From Xenopus tropicalis (Eukaryota; Chordata; Amphibia; Anura; Pipidae), in the NCBI RefSeq assembly GCF_000004195.4, contig NC_030683.2, forward strand, positions 82,724,910-82,788,909: a DNA stretch of 64,000 nt. The letters run 5' to 3'. Below, one piece after another: positions 20,171-32,445 of this stretch. The translations under genes and the position numbers were made by a program. Numbering within the stretch: position 1 is the first letter of the stretch; each line of letters opens with the position of its first letter. Below the pieces are notes generated by a model. It did not search any database. It was not told the origin of the DNA and saw only the letters and a program-made list of their open reading frames with translations.

Positions 20171-21174
20171 GATTTGGGATTGGGTGATACAAAATCAGCC
20201 CTGCCCCTTAGTAAAATGAATAATGTATTAAGAAGACTATGAAGGTATTGTAATGCATGTCTCAACGTCTACACACAGCAGTTTGCCTTTAAACAGATAT
20301 TCAATTGCAACTTGCTTGCTGGTTGTTATGGGTTACTAAACTAGCTGCAAACTTTGCACATTTTATTTTATAAGCCCTATATAGTGCTAAAGCTGGCCAC
20401 ACAGTTCAGTGTAGTCCCCAGGCAGGCCCAAAGAGAGGATTTTAATGGAAGCAGGCAGGAAGTTGAGCGTCTTATACTTCCTTGTTGGCTCGAGGGATTG
20501 GCATTCTGAGTGTTCTGTCTATACGGCTAGCAATCTATGTAGAATTATAAATGCTCTGGAGGATCTGCTTGTGAATCTCTTATTAGATAAGCTTTGGCTG
20601 CAGACTTAAACTGTTCTTTAGTCAAGTTACAGAGTTTTTTTATACCTATAATGTAGCATAACAGAAAATAATTTGCAATATCATGCTTTTCATGGATTCC
20701 TATTTAGGTAGGAGAGTCCACATTTAAAGACCCAAAAGGGGCAAGTTACTGAAAAGTAGGTGCAGTCTCAGCAGATTTAGTCTGATCTTGGTGTGGCCAA
20801 ATTGAAATTTTTTTTAATACTTTGGTCATAGAAAACTGTGAATATATGACAGAGGACCCAAAATTCCAAAGGATTATTATGTCAAGAAAATGAACTTTGA
20901 AAAACAGCAATAATGGGGCAGAGTACATTCAGTGGGATTAGAATATTAATGAATGAAAGAGTGAGTAAACATTGTGTAGGAGGCTAAGGTGAAAACAGGA
21001 TCTGCGTGTGTAGAGAATCCTGTCTACTGAATGAGACCCTTGCAGATTCTCCTGTCACTGTTTAGCTCTTAGACAGCAGACTTAATGCTAGACGTCCCTG
21101 CGGTTTGTAATTATGAATTTGACAAGTTCATGTGTTTGCTGTTAATTATTATAATTAGCTTTCGTTTCGCACAG
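20171..21174. other. Unique-looking non-coding DNA
   Basis: No known repeat apart from a GGTTGTTATGGGTTACTAAA fragment near 20325. The AT-rich stretch just before 21175 (TTAATTATTATAATTAG) has clustered homeodomain-type sites and may be conserved intron. Confidence 0.35.
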
Positions 21175-21267
21175 ACGCATCCGTTTAACAACAATATTAG
21201 CAGCAGGAGGAGACCCCATGACCGATTCTGGATGATAAGAGATCGACGGGGCCCCTCAGATCATCTG
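21175..21267 (+). CDS. Candidate host exon of unknown gene (93 nt)
   Basis: An ACAG acceptor after a pyrimidine-rich run (CTTTCGTTTCGCACAG) and a CTG/GTATGG donor with G at +5 bound 93 nt, exactly 31 codons. Only one of the three forward frames is open through the exon. It reads THPFNNNISSRRRPHD then RFWMIRDRRGPSDHL, a basic, hydrophilic segment. The segment is CpG-containing and sharply different from the AT-rich flanks, and no repeat accounts for it. I do not recognise the protein. If real, it is a phase 0/0 cassette exon of a gene with very large introns, transcribed on the plus strand. Alternatives are a conserved non-coding element or an exon of a non-coding RNA. In-frame sequence upstream starts with an ATG at 21085, but that is probably intron. 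Confidence 0.35.
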
Positions 21268-21429
21268 GTATGGAATTAACTCTTTCTAGCCTTAAAAACA
21301 GTTCTATGCAATATACGTATGCAAAAATAAAATAATATTTTTGCTGCCATTTTTCTTACTGCTAACTCAAACCATTGAAACCAATGGGTACATCAAAGAA
21401 TGTTTGAATAAAATATGATCTTTCTATCA

Positions 21430-21586
21430 TTCATTCCAAAAGTTGCTGTTGCGTCAAAATGGGCGCAGTCACATCAAAATAAGCGCTGACACGTCAAAAA
21501 AAGTCATGTAACAAACACGTTTAGCAAATTATTGTAGTTTTGCAAGTTTTTTTGCAAAATGGGACAGATTTGCTCATAACTACTGA
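21430..21586. mobile_element. hAT-like MITE, right-end fragment
   Basis: Contains the tandem GCGTCAAAATGGGC, ACATCAAAATAAGCGC and ACACGTCAAAAAAAG typical of this family's interior, and ends AATGGGACAGATTTGCTCAT. Same family as 33799-34176 and 45265-45435. Confidence 0.65.
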
Positions 21587-22143
21587 TAACTACATGTTCC
21601 TGGCTTCAAGGTACAATCTATATAGAAGCTTGCTTTCAAGTCACCTACAAATAGCCTAAGTCTAAATAGTCTTATAACATATCTTCTCCAACATATTCCA
21701 TCTTGAGAAAATATTATCTTTTACTTCCCAACTTACTGTAGCTGGGACAAAATTTTGGCATGCATTTAATGGGCTTCGGATATATCCTGCTATGAAGTTG
21801 GCAAGAATTTGTTATTTAGTATACAGTTATGAATGTTTTAGGATAGCTAACAAATTGTCTTACCTTGCTTGGAAATACAGAATAGATATTATGGGGATTT
21901 ATTTAATTTCCAAGCTCAGAGAAAAACATGTCAGTTATATGTGGATAAAAGGTCCTACGCCTGTACACAAACATTTTATTATTTATAGATGTGGAAAAGG
22001 TCAGCTTTAATACATTTGCACTCCCTGTAGCTTTTCCCTTGTAGTCAGAAAGAGAAAAGGAACTCATTTCATTGCATTGGATACTTCCCTAGTAGGATGT
22101 ATGACATTCTAGGATATTATACACAAAACACAGATAGAAATCC
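21587..22143. other. Unassigned non-coding DNA
   Basis: No gene or repeat family recognised. Confidence 0.4.
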
Positions 22144-22258
22144 CCAGCGCTCGGTCTAACCCACGCTGTAGCGTTGACCAGCTGCTAGAAACACTCTTGT
22201 GCCAGCGCTCGGTCTAACCCACATTCTGGAGCTGACCAGCTGCTAGAAACGATAAAAA
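22144..22258. repeat. Tandem duplication, two units of about 58 bp
   Basis: Units 22144-22201 and 22202-22258 both begin CCAGCGCTCGGTCTAACCCA and both contain TGACCAGCTGCTAGAAAC. They differ in the middle (CGCTGTAGCGT versus CATTCTGGAGC). Confidence 0.9.
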
Positions 22259-22566
22259 GCCATTATTTATACACAAAGAGAAAGAAAGATTGCCAGTGCT
22301 TAGTTTGCCTTTAAAAATAATTTTTACAAAAAATGAGGTGTTAGTACCACACTTTGGCCAAAATATGTAAGGTCACGTGCCACATCAAGGCCCCTCATTG
22401 TACGTGAGTCCTACACTGTCTAATTCTAGGATATTATGGTTGATCACAAAGCAAGCACGAGTAGCTTCAGCTTTAGTGAAGAGTTCTAGTGAAACAAAGT
22501 CAGCCTATGCCACTACGTGCTAGTGTTTGAAACTGATAGAGATAGATAGAGACTGATAATGGATTG

Positions 22567-22830
22567 GAAGTAGTGATGGGCAAATGTTTCACCAGGCATG
22601 GATTCGCGTCAAATTTCCACATTTCGCCATTGGCGAATTGTTTCACAAAAGGGATGAAAAAATTTGCTGCGCATCCCAAAATTGTCACCCGCGTCAAAAA
22701 AGAATTGTTGCAGGCATCAAAAGAATAGCCGCGGACGACAAAAGAATAGACACGCAACAAAAGAATAGTCGAGGGTGACAATTGTTTTGATGTGCGACAT
22801 TTTCACCGTTTCACGAATTTTTCTGCGAAA
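22567..22830. mobile_element. hAT-like MITE, left part
   Basis: The left end TAGTGATGGGCAAATG is followed by CATGGATTCGCGTC and CATTTCGCCATTGGCGAA. The interior repeats CAAAAGAATAG three times. The right TIR is missing after about 22830. Confidence 0.75.
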
Positions 22831-23740
22831 CAAAATATTTATATAACACCGTGGTAATGTTTATATCATACTGGGGTACTGTGTGGTATTGGGGTGGTGG
22901 ATCTAAGTAATGTTTTCAGTAGCCTATAAAAATAATCATATTGTACTATCTATGCTATACTAAAAGAGCCCCTGGTGCCTTACATGTGCATACACATTAA
23001 GTAAATAGCTCTCTAAGATATTGCAAGAACTCCCAGAGATTGTTAAAAATGTGTGTAGCTAGAGTGGGCTAGAAGTGCACAGGGCAATCCTTATACAATA
23101 ACATGGTCTCAGGGCAGTATATTTTACTAAGGAAAGATTATATTGAAGTAACCTACAAACAGGGATTTCCATGATGGATCTGAGGAATATATTGTTTATT
23201 TCAGTTTTGCAAAACCGTTTGATAGGGTGCCACATGAGAAATTACTGATAAATTCATTAATATGAGTTAAGGGAAAACATTTGCACTTGGATCAAATGCA
23301 GGTTAGAGGATAGGTTTCATAACATACTTCTGTAATTAGAACCTCTTAACATCTCATAACAGCTGCAATATATTGTATAATAAATGATCTCCTGGGAGAC
23401 AGAGCTCCTCAGCATTTCTACCTATGCACATAAATCACCACAGAAAACAGACTTAACTCTGGATAATCGAAAGAAGTCAGATTTTAATGCATTGACTGGG
23501 GTTAAAGGAGGTTTGCACTTTTTTTATAATAAATTATGAGCAGATTATTTGCCTTAGGCTATTCTGCACAGAAGCCCTATTTATTTTCATATTTGCAATA
23601 CATTTGATTACTTATCAAAGATGGTGACATTGCTTGGACTCACCAGGTAACATAGTAATATTACTGCGCTATTTTGTTTTTGGTGAAGGGTATATAAAAT
23701 AAAAAACAGGGTCTTCTCGCTGTGTCCTGGTGGACATTTA
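22831..23740. other. Unassigned non-coding DNA
   Basis: No gene or repeat family recognised. Confidence 0.4.
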
Positions 23741-24221
23741 GGGGCTGATTCATCAAAGTATGAGTTTGAATCCCGAAATGGGTAAAATAAGTTTAGATAA
23801 GATAATTTTCGATGATCACAAATATCACGAAAATGCTTACAAAAACCATATTAGTCACGATAATATTGTATTGGCAATCCGAAAGTCACAAAATTTTCGT
23901 ATCCGAACTATTGTAAACAGCAGGAAAACCTTTCTGACTTTGATCCTTCTGTGCATGATTTTGGAAGCCTCCCATAGCAATCAATGGCACTGTGCAGCTC
24001 CAACCTGGCCCAAGGAAAGTCATGAGACCGATGCTTGAATGAATCTGAAACTTTCGTACTCGGCGTGACAATACGATTTTTTCACATAATTTTTGACGCA
24101 CAGTATGAAAAAGTTGTGCAAATTAGCAAACAAAACAGTGAAAGCACACAAGGTATGAAAACTTTGAAAAAATACGATTTTTTTGTATTCGGAGGCAATC
24201 GTACTTTAATAAATGGGCCCC
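23741..24221. mobile_element. Foldback element with TTA duplication
   Basis: A 481-bp element starting GGGGCTGATTCATCAAAGTA and ending TTTAATAAATGGGCCCC, flanked by TTA (23738-23740, 24222-24224). The arms are rich in TCGTA/TTTTCG words and the centre (23953-24065) matches the centre of 40393-40952. The 3-bp TSD and GGGGC ends suggest a Harbinger-like non-autonomous element. Confidence 0.85.
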
Positions 24222-24399
24222 TTAGCATGCATAATTGTGTATGACTCCATCTCTAAAATGTTGGGAGTTATTCTGCAACATTTGGGTGGTGCAAAACAGT
24301 GTACATCACCTTTCAGTGATGCTGAACGTGTCATTGCATCTAAAATGTAGTGACTTTTTAATATTTTTTTACTGCTGCAAACAACCTACTCATACTCTC

Positions 24400-25023
24400 T
24401 TAAAGGGATTGTTATAATTGTCATATTATAAATTTTATTACTAAATCACACAGTGTAAATTGTAAATAATTCATTCTACTATTTAACGTTGCATTCTCGA
24501 ACCAATAAATGTGTTTTTTTTTAGTTGTAATATTAATGTGTAGGCAGAGACCCCATCTCAGGTCATTGTGTCTGATTCTGAGCTCTCAGAAAAAGCCAGC
24601 ACTTCACAATGAGACTGTTTTCAGATAAGTTATTATTTCTCCTACTCAATTTAACTGGAGAAGTTATGCAGAAGGAGTCGTTGAACTTTTACTATTGAGT
24701 GCTAGTTTCATATCAACCACTAGGTGGGGCATGTGAGCATTTTTAACCTGCCCATTGTTCTGCTGATCAGCTGCTGGGGGGAAAGGGAGTGGGGTGATAT
24801 CACTCCAACTTGCAGCTCAGCAGTACATTTAGATTGAAGTTTATCAGAGCACAAGTCACATGGCTGAGGGCACATTGGAAATTAAGAATATGTCTAGCCC
24901 CTAGTCAAATTTTAAAATGAAAAAAAAAAAAAAAAAAAAAATCTGTTTGCTGTTTTTGATTTTCCTGGAGCGGCACTATTAACTGATGTGTTTTGAAAGA
25001 AACATGTTTTCCCATGACAGTAT
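24400..25023 (-). mobile_element. T2-type MITE, long family (as at 290-665)
   Basis: Starts TTAAAGGGATTGTTATAA and runs through CACAGTGTAAATTGTAAAT, CCATCTCAGGTCATTGTG, GTGATATCACTCC, AGAGCACAAGTCACATGG and a poly(A) run (24919-24941). It ends TTTTCCCATGACAGTA. The last bases of the TIR are lost. It is in the orientation opposite to 290-665. Confidence 0.85.
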
Positions 25024-25146
25024 TGAAATATTTATTTTTAGACAAATAGAAAAGGACATTATGTATTATTTATTAGTAAGGTTTACATTCACATTTTTAC
25101 ATAGATATTCAGACAGGCATGTTGGATTATTTTTTTGGAACACTAT

Positions 25147-25677
25147 GGGGCTGATTTACTTACCCACGAACGGGTCGAAATGAGTCCGATTGCGTTTTTT
25201 TTCGTAATGATCGGTATTTTGCGATTTTTTCGTATTTTTTGCGATTTTTTCGGCTTCTTTACGAATTTTTCGTTACCAATACGATTTTTGTGTAAAAACG
25301 CGAGTTTTTCGTAGCCATTACGAAAGTTGCGTAAAAAGTTGCGATTTTTCGTAGCGTTAAAACTTACGTGAAAAGTTGCGCATTTTTCGTAGCGTTAAAA
25401 CTTAAAAGGTGCAAAGTTTCGCGTAAGTTTTAACGCTACGAAAAAAAGCGCAACTTTTTGCGCAAGTTTTAACGCTACGAAAAATCGCCAGATTTTACGC
25501 AACTTTCGTAATGGCTACGAAAAACTCGCGTTTTTACGCAAAAATCGTATTGGTAACGAAAAATTCGTAAAGAAGCCGAAAAAATCGCAAAAAAATACGA
25601 AAAAGTCGCAAAATGTTCGTTTTCAAGTCGGAACTTTTCCAATTCGGGTCGGATTCGTGGGTTAGTAAATCAGCCCC
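25147..25677. mobile_element. Large near-perfect palindromic foldback element
   Basis: A 531-bp inverted repeat with ends GGGGCTGATTTACTTACC and GGTTAGTAAATCAGCCCC, flanked by TAT on both sides (25144-25146, 25678-25680). Both arms carry matched words such as GTAGCGTTAAAACTTACG/CGTAAGTTTTAACGCTAC, and AAACGCGAGTTTTTCGTAGC with its inverse. The centre lies near 25412. There is no coding capacity. A transcript would fold into a very long hairpin. Confidence 0.9.
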
Positions 25678-26035
25678 TATGAATTTGTGTTTATTCATAT
25701 GAGTGGGAGCAGCCATGATTGCTATGATAAGGTAAGCTGATTTGAAATCTGTACTGAAATAGCAATCATTGTGTTCTATAATTCAGTAGAGAACATATTA
25801 CAGACATTGGATGCACCATTGTTTTACTGAGCAGGAAAAGCAATACAAAGCATTTATTGTTCTTGCAATACTTAACTGCTCACTATAATGTTTATGGGAA
25901 AAATAAAAAAGGGATAATAATACACTGAATGATTAGGTGGAACAGCTCTTGTACTGTGCAGTGTAGCTTCTCATTGATGGTAAGAAAGAATATATTAATC
26001 CTGAATTCACTTCCAATCATAGACAGTATTAATGT
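25678..26035. other. Unassigned non-coding DNA
   Basis: No gene or repeat family recognised. Confidence 0.4.
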
Positions 26036-26390
26036 ATAACTTTATTAAGCGCTACTAAAATACACAGTGATGTACAATTTTACAGTGTACAAACGTACAC
26101 AGAGGGAAGACAAAATGATAATTAATAGCAAATAGATACATATAACTATACAAAGATAAACCACTGTATGTAATTAAAGGTTGCCTAGTTGGGCAACCTA
26201 TAGCAACCAACAAGATGCTTGCTTTAAAACAAATTAAATGCTACCTGCTGATTGGTTGCTGTGTGTTATAAGAACTGTAGCAAACTTTGCTCCTTATATT
26301 AAATAAACTTCCAAGTGCCACATGGTAAGTGACAAACAGTAGTAGAAAGGAAGCCCCTGCCCTGTAGAGCTTACATTCTAATTAAGACTG
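26036..26390 (-). mobile_element. LINE/SINE 3'-end fragment (GCGCTTTATAAATAA type)
   Basis: Begins with the inverted tail ACTTTATTAAGCGCTACTA and ends CCCCTGCCCTGTAGAGCTTAC, the characteristic order in this frog non-LTR 3' end. A block near 26185-26325 (GTTGCCTAGTTGGGCAACC, CTGATTGGTTGCTGTG) appears to be a separate repeat inside it. Confidence 0.55.
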
Positions 26391-27100
26391 AATACCTAAA
26401 CCTGCGGATCCTACTCTGGGAAACAGAAAATATCACAAAGATGTTAAAAATGATAATCTTGCCCTTAAGCTGTCTACTGTTCTACACAATTTCATCCTTA
26501 GACCCCTTCCATGTTTTTTGGTTATTTTAAAAGGATGTAAACATTTTGGCTGACATTATCTATCCATGTGTGGCAGGCTTAAGCAGTAGTAAAACTCAAT
26601 ACAATTCTAGGAAAAAAAATAGAAAAAATATTTTATCACACCAATGTTTCAGCAGTTATTACACTAGATTCAGCTTTGTTGAACTTATTTGACAGCATTT
26701 CTCTGCATTTCCTCATTGGATACAATGGTATTTTCTCTACATAAAACATGAGCTAATTTTTGTCATGCCACAGAATTTAGTTCTGAATTTCTTCCAAGTT
26801 TCTTATATACAGAATGCATATATTGCTGGGGTTTTATCAGCTACTTGAGTATAATTCCTACAGGGCCATGTTAGTATTTGGTGTTTCCTTCTCCCTTTCC
26901 TTACCAGCATTGGCTTTGTGCATGTCTTGAGGTGTACACCCATTTTCCCTTATTTCTGCCACCAGATTTAGAGCTTATTGTTCAGCAGCTGTCTGGGAGA
27001 TTTTATTTAATGCTTACCCCCATATTGACACTCAAGAGATGCCCCCTAAAGCTGCCACCTTAGGATAGGCGTTTGGATGTCTATGTGGTAAATACGATCC
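26391..27100. other. Unassigned non-coding DNA
   Basis: No gene or repeat family recognised. Confidence 0.4.
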
Positions 27101-27300
27101 CTGCATATGAGTTCTTGAAGAAGCATAGTATCCAAGGCTATTGTGATACTAGTATCTACAGTTAGTATTAGTGGTTGTATATATAGTATGTGATAGTATA
27201 GATTGGTAAGTATAGGTTGTGTGTGCTGGGTTTACTTGGATGGGTTGAACTTGATGGTCTTTTTTCAACCCTATGTAACTATGTTACTATATGTGGTCAC
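27101..27300 (+). mobile_element. CR1/L2-type LINE 3' UTR fragment
   Basis: GAGTTCTTGAAGAAGCATAG, GGCTATTGTGATACTAGT, TTTACTTGGATGGGTTGAAC and TTTTTTCAACCCTATGTAAC repeat the last 200 bases of the LINE at 12366-12966. It is severely 5'-truncated. Confidence 0.88.
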
Positions 27301-29566
27301 TTAGATTCATGTATAGAATTACCTCTTCTCACCCATCTCAGTTAAAGCATATTATTTTATTTCCATTCAATTTTTAACGTCCAATGAAAGCCTGTAAAAA
27401 TAGCTTCATCTTACAAGGTCCTGTCTTGGGGACAATTGTTCTGTTCTTGGGAAACACCTATGAAGTCCCAAGCCTAAACAAAAATGAAGACGGGGCACCC
27501 TCTAGGAACATTCTCTGCTTTACAGTTTGAATTCTGTATAGGGGTGATCCATGCTGATTTCACAGAATAGCAGATGCTAGAGTATTAGCAGTGATGTACC
27601 AAAAACTAATTAGCACCTGACAATTAATATATAGTGGACATTAATATTATACATCAGAAAACTGAAATAGCGACATTAAAGTGCGATGTCACAAAAAAGA
27701 TTTTTTTTCTTCATGTGAAAAAGACACTGATGAATCTGCTTCATTAAACTGCATAGCATGAAGCCTTCTTTTTCTAAGGTGAGAACAATATTGTTTAAAA
27801 AGAAGGCATATTATTACCTTTCAAAAGCCTTAGAGAAAGAAGAACTCATCACACTCTGACTGCACATATCATCAACGCACCAGAACATAAGCCCTACTCT
27901 TTACCAACACTAAAACACACAGATTTGGAAAATCAAACATATTTAAAAAAGCTTTGTGAAAATTTGGTTTTAGAATACACCAGTCACTGCCACTTTGATG
28001 CCATAGCATGGAGTGTAAAAGCATAACTGAAAATAATATTAACTATTGTGTAGGGATTTATGAATGTGTCCCATTGGCAGTGGTCTGAAGTGGGGTAAAA
28101 AATTAAATCATTTTAGACATTGATTTGAGGTCATTGTAATGGAATTAATTTAAACATAAAGGCAACAATGGAGCTTTATAAATTAAATCACTACTACTTT
28201 TTACAATGGTTTTGGCATAACTTTACATTTTATTTATAAATGTGCCCTATAGAGTAACTCAATAAGGGCAATGTCACACAGGATGTTTTAATTGTTGCTA
28301 CTTCGGGAATGATCAAAACTCTCACTAGTAGCTTTCTGTCACTTCCAATTAACATCAGTTGGAAGCACTTCCATGGACCTGTGATTATTGGCTGTGTCCG
28401 GGGGGATTCACGAAGCTTCCCATAGATACTTTCCCTGCCACTACAACAAGCCCATTATAAAGCTCATAGCTGCCCTAATGAATACAAGAGGTGCCTTACG
28501 CCCATGCAATTAAAAAAAAGAAAAGATTGCCTTAGGCAACAACAATTAAGAGGAATGGCAGATAACAACACAGTTACTAAACATTAAGGTGACTCTAAAT
28601 ATCTTTCATCATTTTGATTTATAAAGATGTAGCACTAAAGATAATGCTAATGATGTCCAATCTTATAACATTAAGAACCCACTGGTGCCTTGTACTGACA
28701 TTATTTACTCTTTGATTCTTATTAACCACCTTACAACACTATTAGAGCATCCTTCTACTTTGATAATAAAGCTACATGTAGGCATATTCACCAATAAAAA
28801 ATTAAATAAAGAAGGACCAGCCGTGAACTGTGCTTTACATACCTTGCTGTTAATGACATTTGGAGAATGTGCTGTTCAGAGCGCATGGCATTCTGCATGG
28901 CATGACACTCAGTGATTAGAAGCTGCCCAACTCTATAACTTTGCATTCTCACCATTTACATGGTATAATAAAGACAGAAATGTTTTTATGATACCAAATG
29001 ACAGTGCTGCTGAAAGCACTAACATCTTACTTTCAAAAGAAGGGGAAGAGTTAAATAACTGTGATTAGTCTAGTATGATGATACAGTATTTTAAATAAAA
29101 GTCATTAATGGAAATTTTATGCAAAATCTGAGAACTTTCTCATTTAAGTACATCTAATATAGCTTTTGGAACCTGTGTTAATGGAAAAATTATACTCAAT
29201 GTTTTTAGAATGTGAAATTTAATGAGCAGCCACCTCTTTAACAGTTGCATTGGTCAGTATATATAAGGTTGGTTTATACATTGTTCTACAGCGCCCAGAC
29301 TGTGTTGGACCTTTATATAAATGTGCCAGGCTCATACACCTCAAGTGCTACTCCTCTGCCATGTCAGTCCCTGCAATGGTCAGTCCCTGTCTTTTAGAAT
29401 TAAATTCTAAACTCTGCTTCAGACTAAATCACTGAACTAATTTCTAGATATTTCTTTGTAATGCTTCTATACTGACCTACTTCCTAAGACCTATGTCATT
29501 TCCTTTTCTCATACATGCATTAAAGGCTTTGATAGGGTTACACACCTACTTTCCCATGCACCATCT
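27301..29566. other. Unique-looking non-coding DNA
   Basis: Over 2 kb with no recognisable repeat, gene or structured element. Small open frames lack any protein-like signature. Confidence 0.4.
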
Positions 29567-29987
29567 GACCTTCTTCCAGCATCACCAAAAAATTAAAGTG
29601 TATAAAAGTTATTACAATATAATATACTGTTTCCTGCAGTGGTACAACTGGTGTGTTTGGCACAGAGAGACTAATTTAGTTTATATACACAAAAGCAGCG
29701 GTGTAGCCATGGGGGCAACCATTAAAAGGAGAAAAGGCACTGGGTACTTAGCAGATAACAGATAAACTCCCATTATATTCTATAGGGCTTATCTGTTATC
29801 TGCTGTGTGCCTTTTTTTTTCTTTTTTCCAGCTTGAATGGCTGCCCCCATAGCTACAGCAGGGTATTTATATAAACTATAGTAGGTTTCTGTAGCAAACA
29901 CACCAGTTTTACCAGTGCAGGGCAACAGTACATTATATTTTAATTACTTTAAAACACTTTCATTTTTTGGTGTTACTGTTCCTTTAA
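29567..29987. mobile_element. T2-type MITE (TTAAAGGAACAGTAACACC family)
   Basis: A long palindromic MITE. The right end CATTTTTTGGTGTTACTGTT then CCTTTAA is intact; the left end is eroded to CAGCATCACCAAAAAATT. The centre has GCAGATAACAGATAA and its inverse. The complete copy is at 42840-43179. Confidence 0.85.
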
Positions 29988-30313
29988 AGGGGTGGTTCAC
30001 CTTTAAGGTAACTATTAATATGTCATAGAAGGCCTTTTTCATAGCAACGTTTCACTTTTATTTAATCTTTAATTTTTATAGTCATAAAACTACTGCTCTG
30101 TGAGGCTACAATTGTATTATTATTGCTACTCACTTACCTTTCTATTTAGTTCCCCTGCTATTTATATTCCAGTCTCTCATTCATGCCACTTCTTGGTTGT
30201 TAGGGTAAATTGTTAAAAAAAACTTGAAAAATTAAGACCAACTGCCAAGTGTCTCAGCACATTACTGTGTAAATTATGCTAAAAGTTAAGTTAAAGCAAC
30301 ACTAACCCTTCAA
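29984..30313. mobile_element. T2-type MITE (TTAAAGGGGTGGTTCACC family)
   Basis: Starts TTAAAGGGGTGGTTCACCTT and shares its first TTAA with the previous element. The interior CTGCTCTGTGAGGCTACA and CTTGGTTGTTAGGGTAA matches 12970-13334. The right end is eroded to AACACTAACCCTTCAA. Confidence 0.85.
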
Positions 30314-32445
30314 ACAATACCTGAAAATATATGTCTTTAAATTAATATGTCAAAGCAGCACGACCGCTTTAAACAAACAATATTTCAAAACATTTTTCTT
30401 TAAATTAGCTTACCTTTATCTAGCTTAAAATAGCTTTATAGTGTATACTATATGCCACTAAATGCAATCTTTCATTATGATATTGCCAATCCCCATATCG
30501 TGTTTCTCATACCCTTTTCTTATTTTTGTTATTTATTGAGCTAAACAGGGCAAAGAGTGAAACTAAAGCTACTCCATGTTTGGTCCTTGTAAGGTAGAAT
30601 TTCCCAGTTCACATATAATCCCCACTGCGTGATTGGCTCCTTAGGTAAAACAGTCATAACAAAGTGGTCAAGGGCTCTTTTTTGGTAATCTCATTATCTG
30701 CCTCACAAGAACCAAACATGGAGTACCTTTGGTTTCCCTGTTTGACCCATTAAGCTCATGAAATAACAAAAAACAGACTTTTTTCATGATTAAATCTATG
30801 GGCTAAAAGTATGCTTAGTGCAAGCCACTGAACTCATGTTGAATGAGGTATATTGCCCCTTAAAATTGTTACTATTTGCAGTTTAAATTCACAATGTAAT
30901 AAATGTCATTTGGATAATATTACACTAGTGCATTACTCCATTACACGTGTGATCTGAAAGAGTCATATAGTGTTTTCTGCATGAAATTATTGTTTCTGCA
31001 CCAGATTTGTGCCACTTTATACATAATCCCATCGGCTATGTTATGAGGATTATTTAAACTAACTCACAGATGGAACTGTGATACTTTATATTCTATCTTC
31101 ATTGTCTAATTATTCCCATACTATTATGCTTAGGAGGTTTCTGGTATTCCTGACTAAGGATGCTGGGGACAGCAGCTGGAGACACACGTATTGATTCTCT
31201 CTGGCATATACAACAGCTCTGTCTAATTGCAGGTCTGGGTTTGCATTTTTCTCGTCTGTGTATCTATGCATAATTATCTGTCTATCTAAATGTATCCATG
31301 TCTTTCCACCCGTTCATCTGTTTAACTCTGATACATTTGCACTGACAGCGCGGGGCTCTCAGTCTGACAGATATCAGAGCACAATGCGCAGGGATGCTTC
31401 TCTCTTCCCTCTCAGACTATTTGCTTTCATTTCCCCATTAGCCATATGCTGCACTCTGCGGTGACAGAGGGAATAGAGATGGCTTTATCATTACCACTCC
31501 TAGATAGAGAGAAGACAATTTAGGTAATTAAAGGACACGTTATTCTTTGCAGAATTGCCTCGGTAGTAGATGGTATGAATCCTAAAGGTACTGTAATCTT
31601 CCTCACTAATAACCTGTGTACAAATCAACAGCTCATTTGGAGCTCTGTTGTATCAAAATGGCTAGTTCTTTGGCCTGGACTTAAATACCTATAGGAGTGA
31701 AATACATACAGGTGTGGGCAAACCAGATTAAAGGGTTTTTTCTTGGATGAGCAGGGCTGCCCATTCCTAGTATTTATCTTGGGGAAGAATTTATTTCGTA
31801 GAGAAATTATGAACACAGCAAGGTGTACTGGCAAGGAATGGGGAGACAGGTAAGTGGTGCATTTCAGTTAATTAGAAGGTGACTTCTATAGGGCAAAGCA
31901 AATGGATGGAGCACACATATTTACATAAAGTTAACTCATATAAAGTGGCTTCCATTTAAATTGTTTTTAACATGCAGCATACAAATTACATCTGAATCCA
32001 CCAAACAGCAGAGGAATAATCCCTCGACTCCTAATACTTATATATTCAGTAAATAGTTGATTCAGTTATATTGAAAAATGTATGCGGAAAGTCAGTGCAG
32101 CTTTTCACATTATTAGATGCATTATTATATTCATTTCAGCAAGAACTAGTACAATTCAAGCATTAGTGCCAATATAGAACCAGCAGTACAAAAAAAGCCT
32201 ATTTTTAAGTGGAACGGTACTTAAGGCAATATGGTTCTATAAACAAAACAGCAAACCTGTCCTGGATAGTGGTCCATTTCACAGGTCAGTAGTATTATCT
32301 CAGTGGGTAAGTTGTTAAGCCACTACACCTGCTTACTCAGCTGGCCATATGTATACACATACACACAACATGTAAAGTCAGATTTAATGCCATGTGCTAA
32401 TGAATTTAGCAAGAAAAATGTGGAATCCCTTTGGGTAGAAATTTC
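30314..32445. other. Unique-looking DNA; possible conserved element at 31080-31620
   Basis: No gene or repeat assigned. 31190-31560 is less AT-rich with CpG-containing words (CTGACAGCGCGGGGCTC, CACAATGCGCAGGGATGC) outside any repeat. That may mark a conserved non-coding element. Confidence 0.3.

Noticed and set aside
25200..25640. CRISPR-like or satellite array
   Set aside because: The repeated words are arranged as an inverted repeat with transposon ends and a flanking duplication, not as direct repeats with unique spacers.
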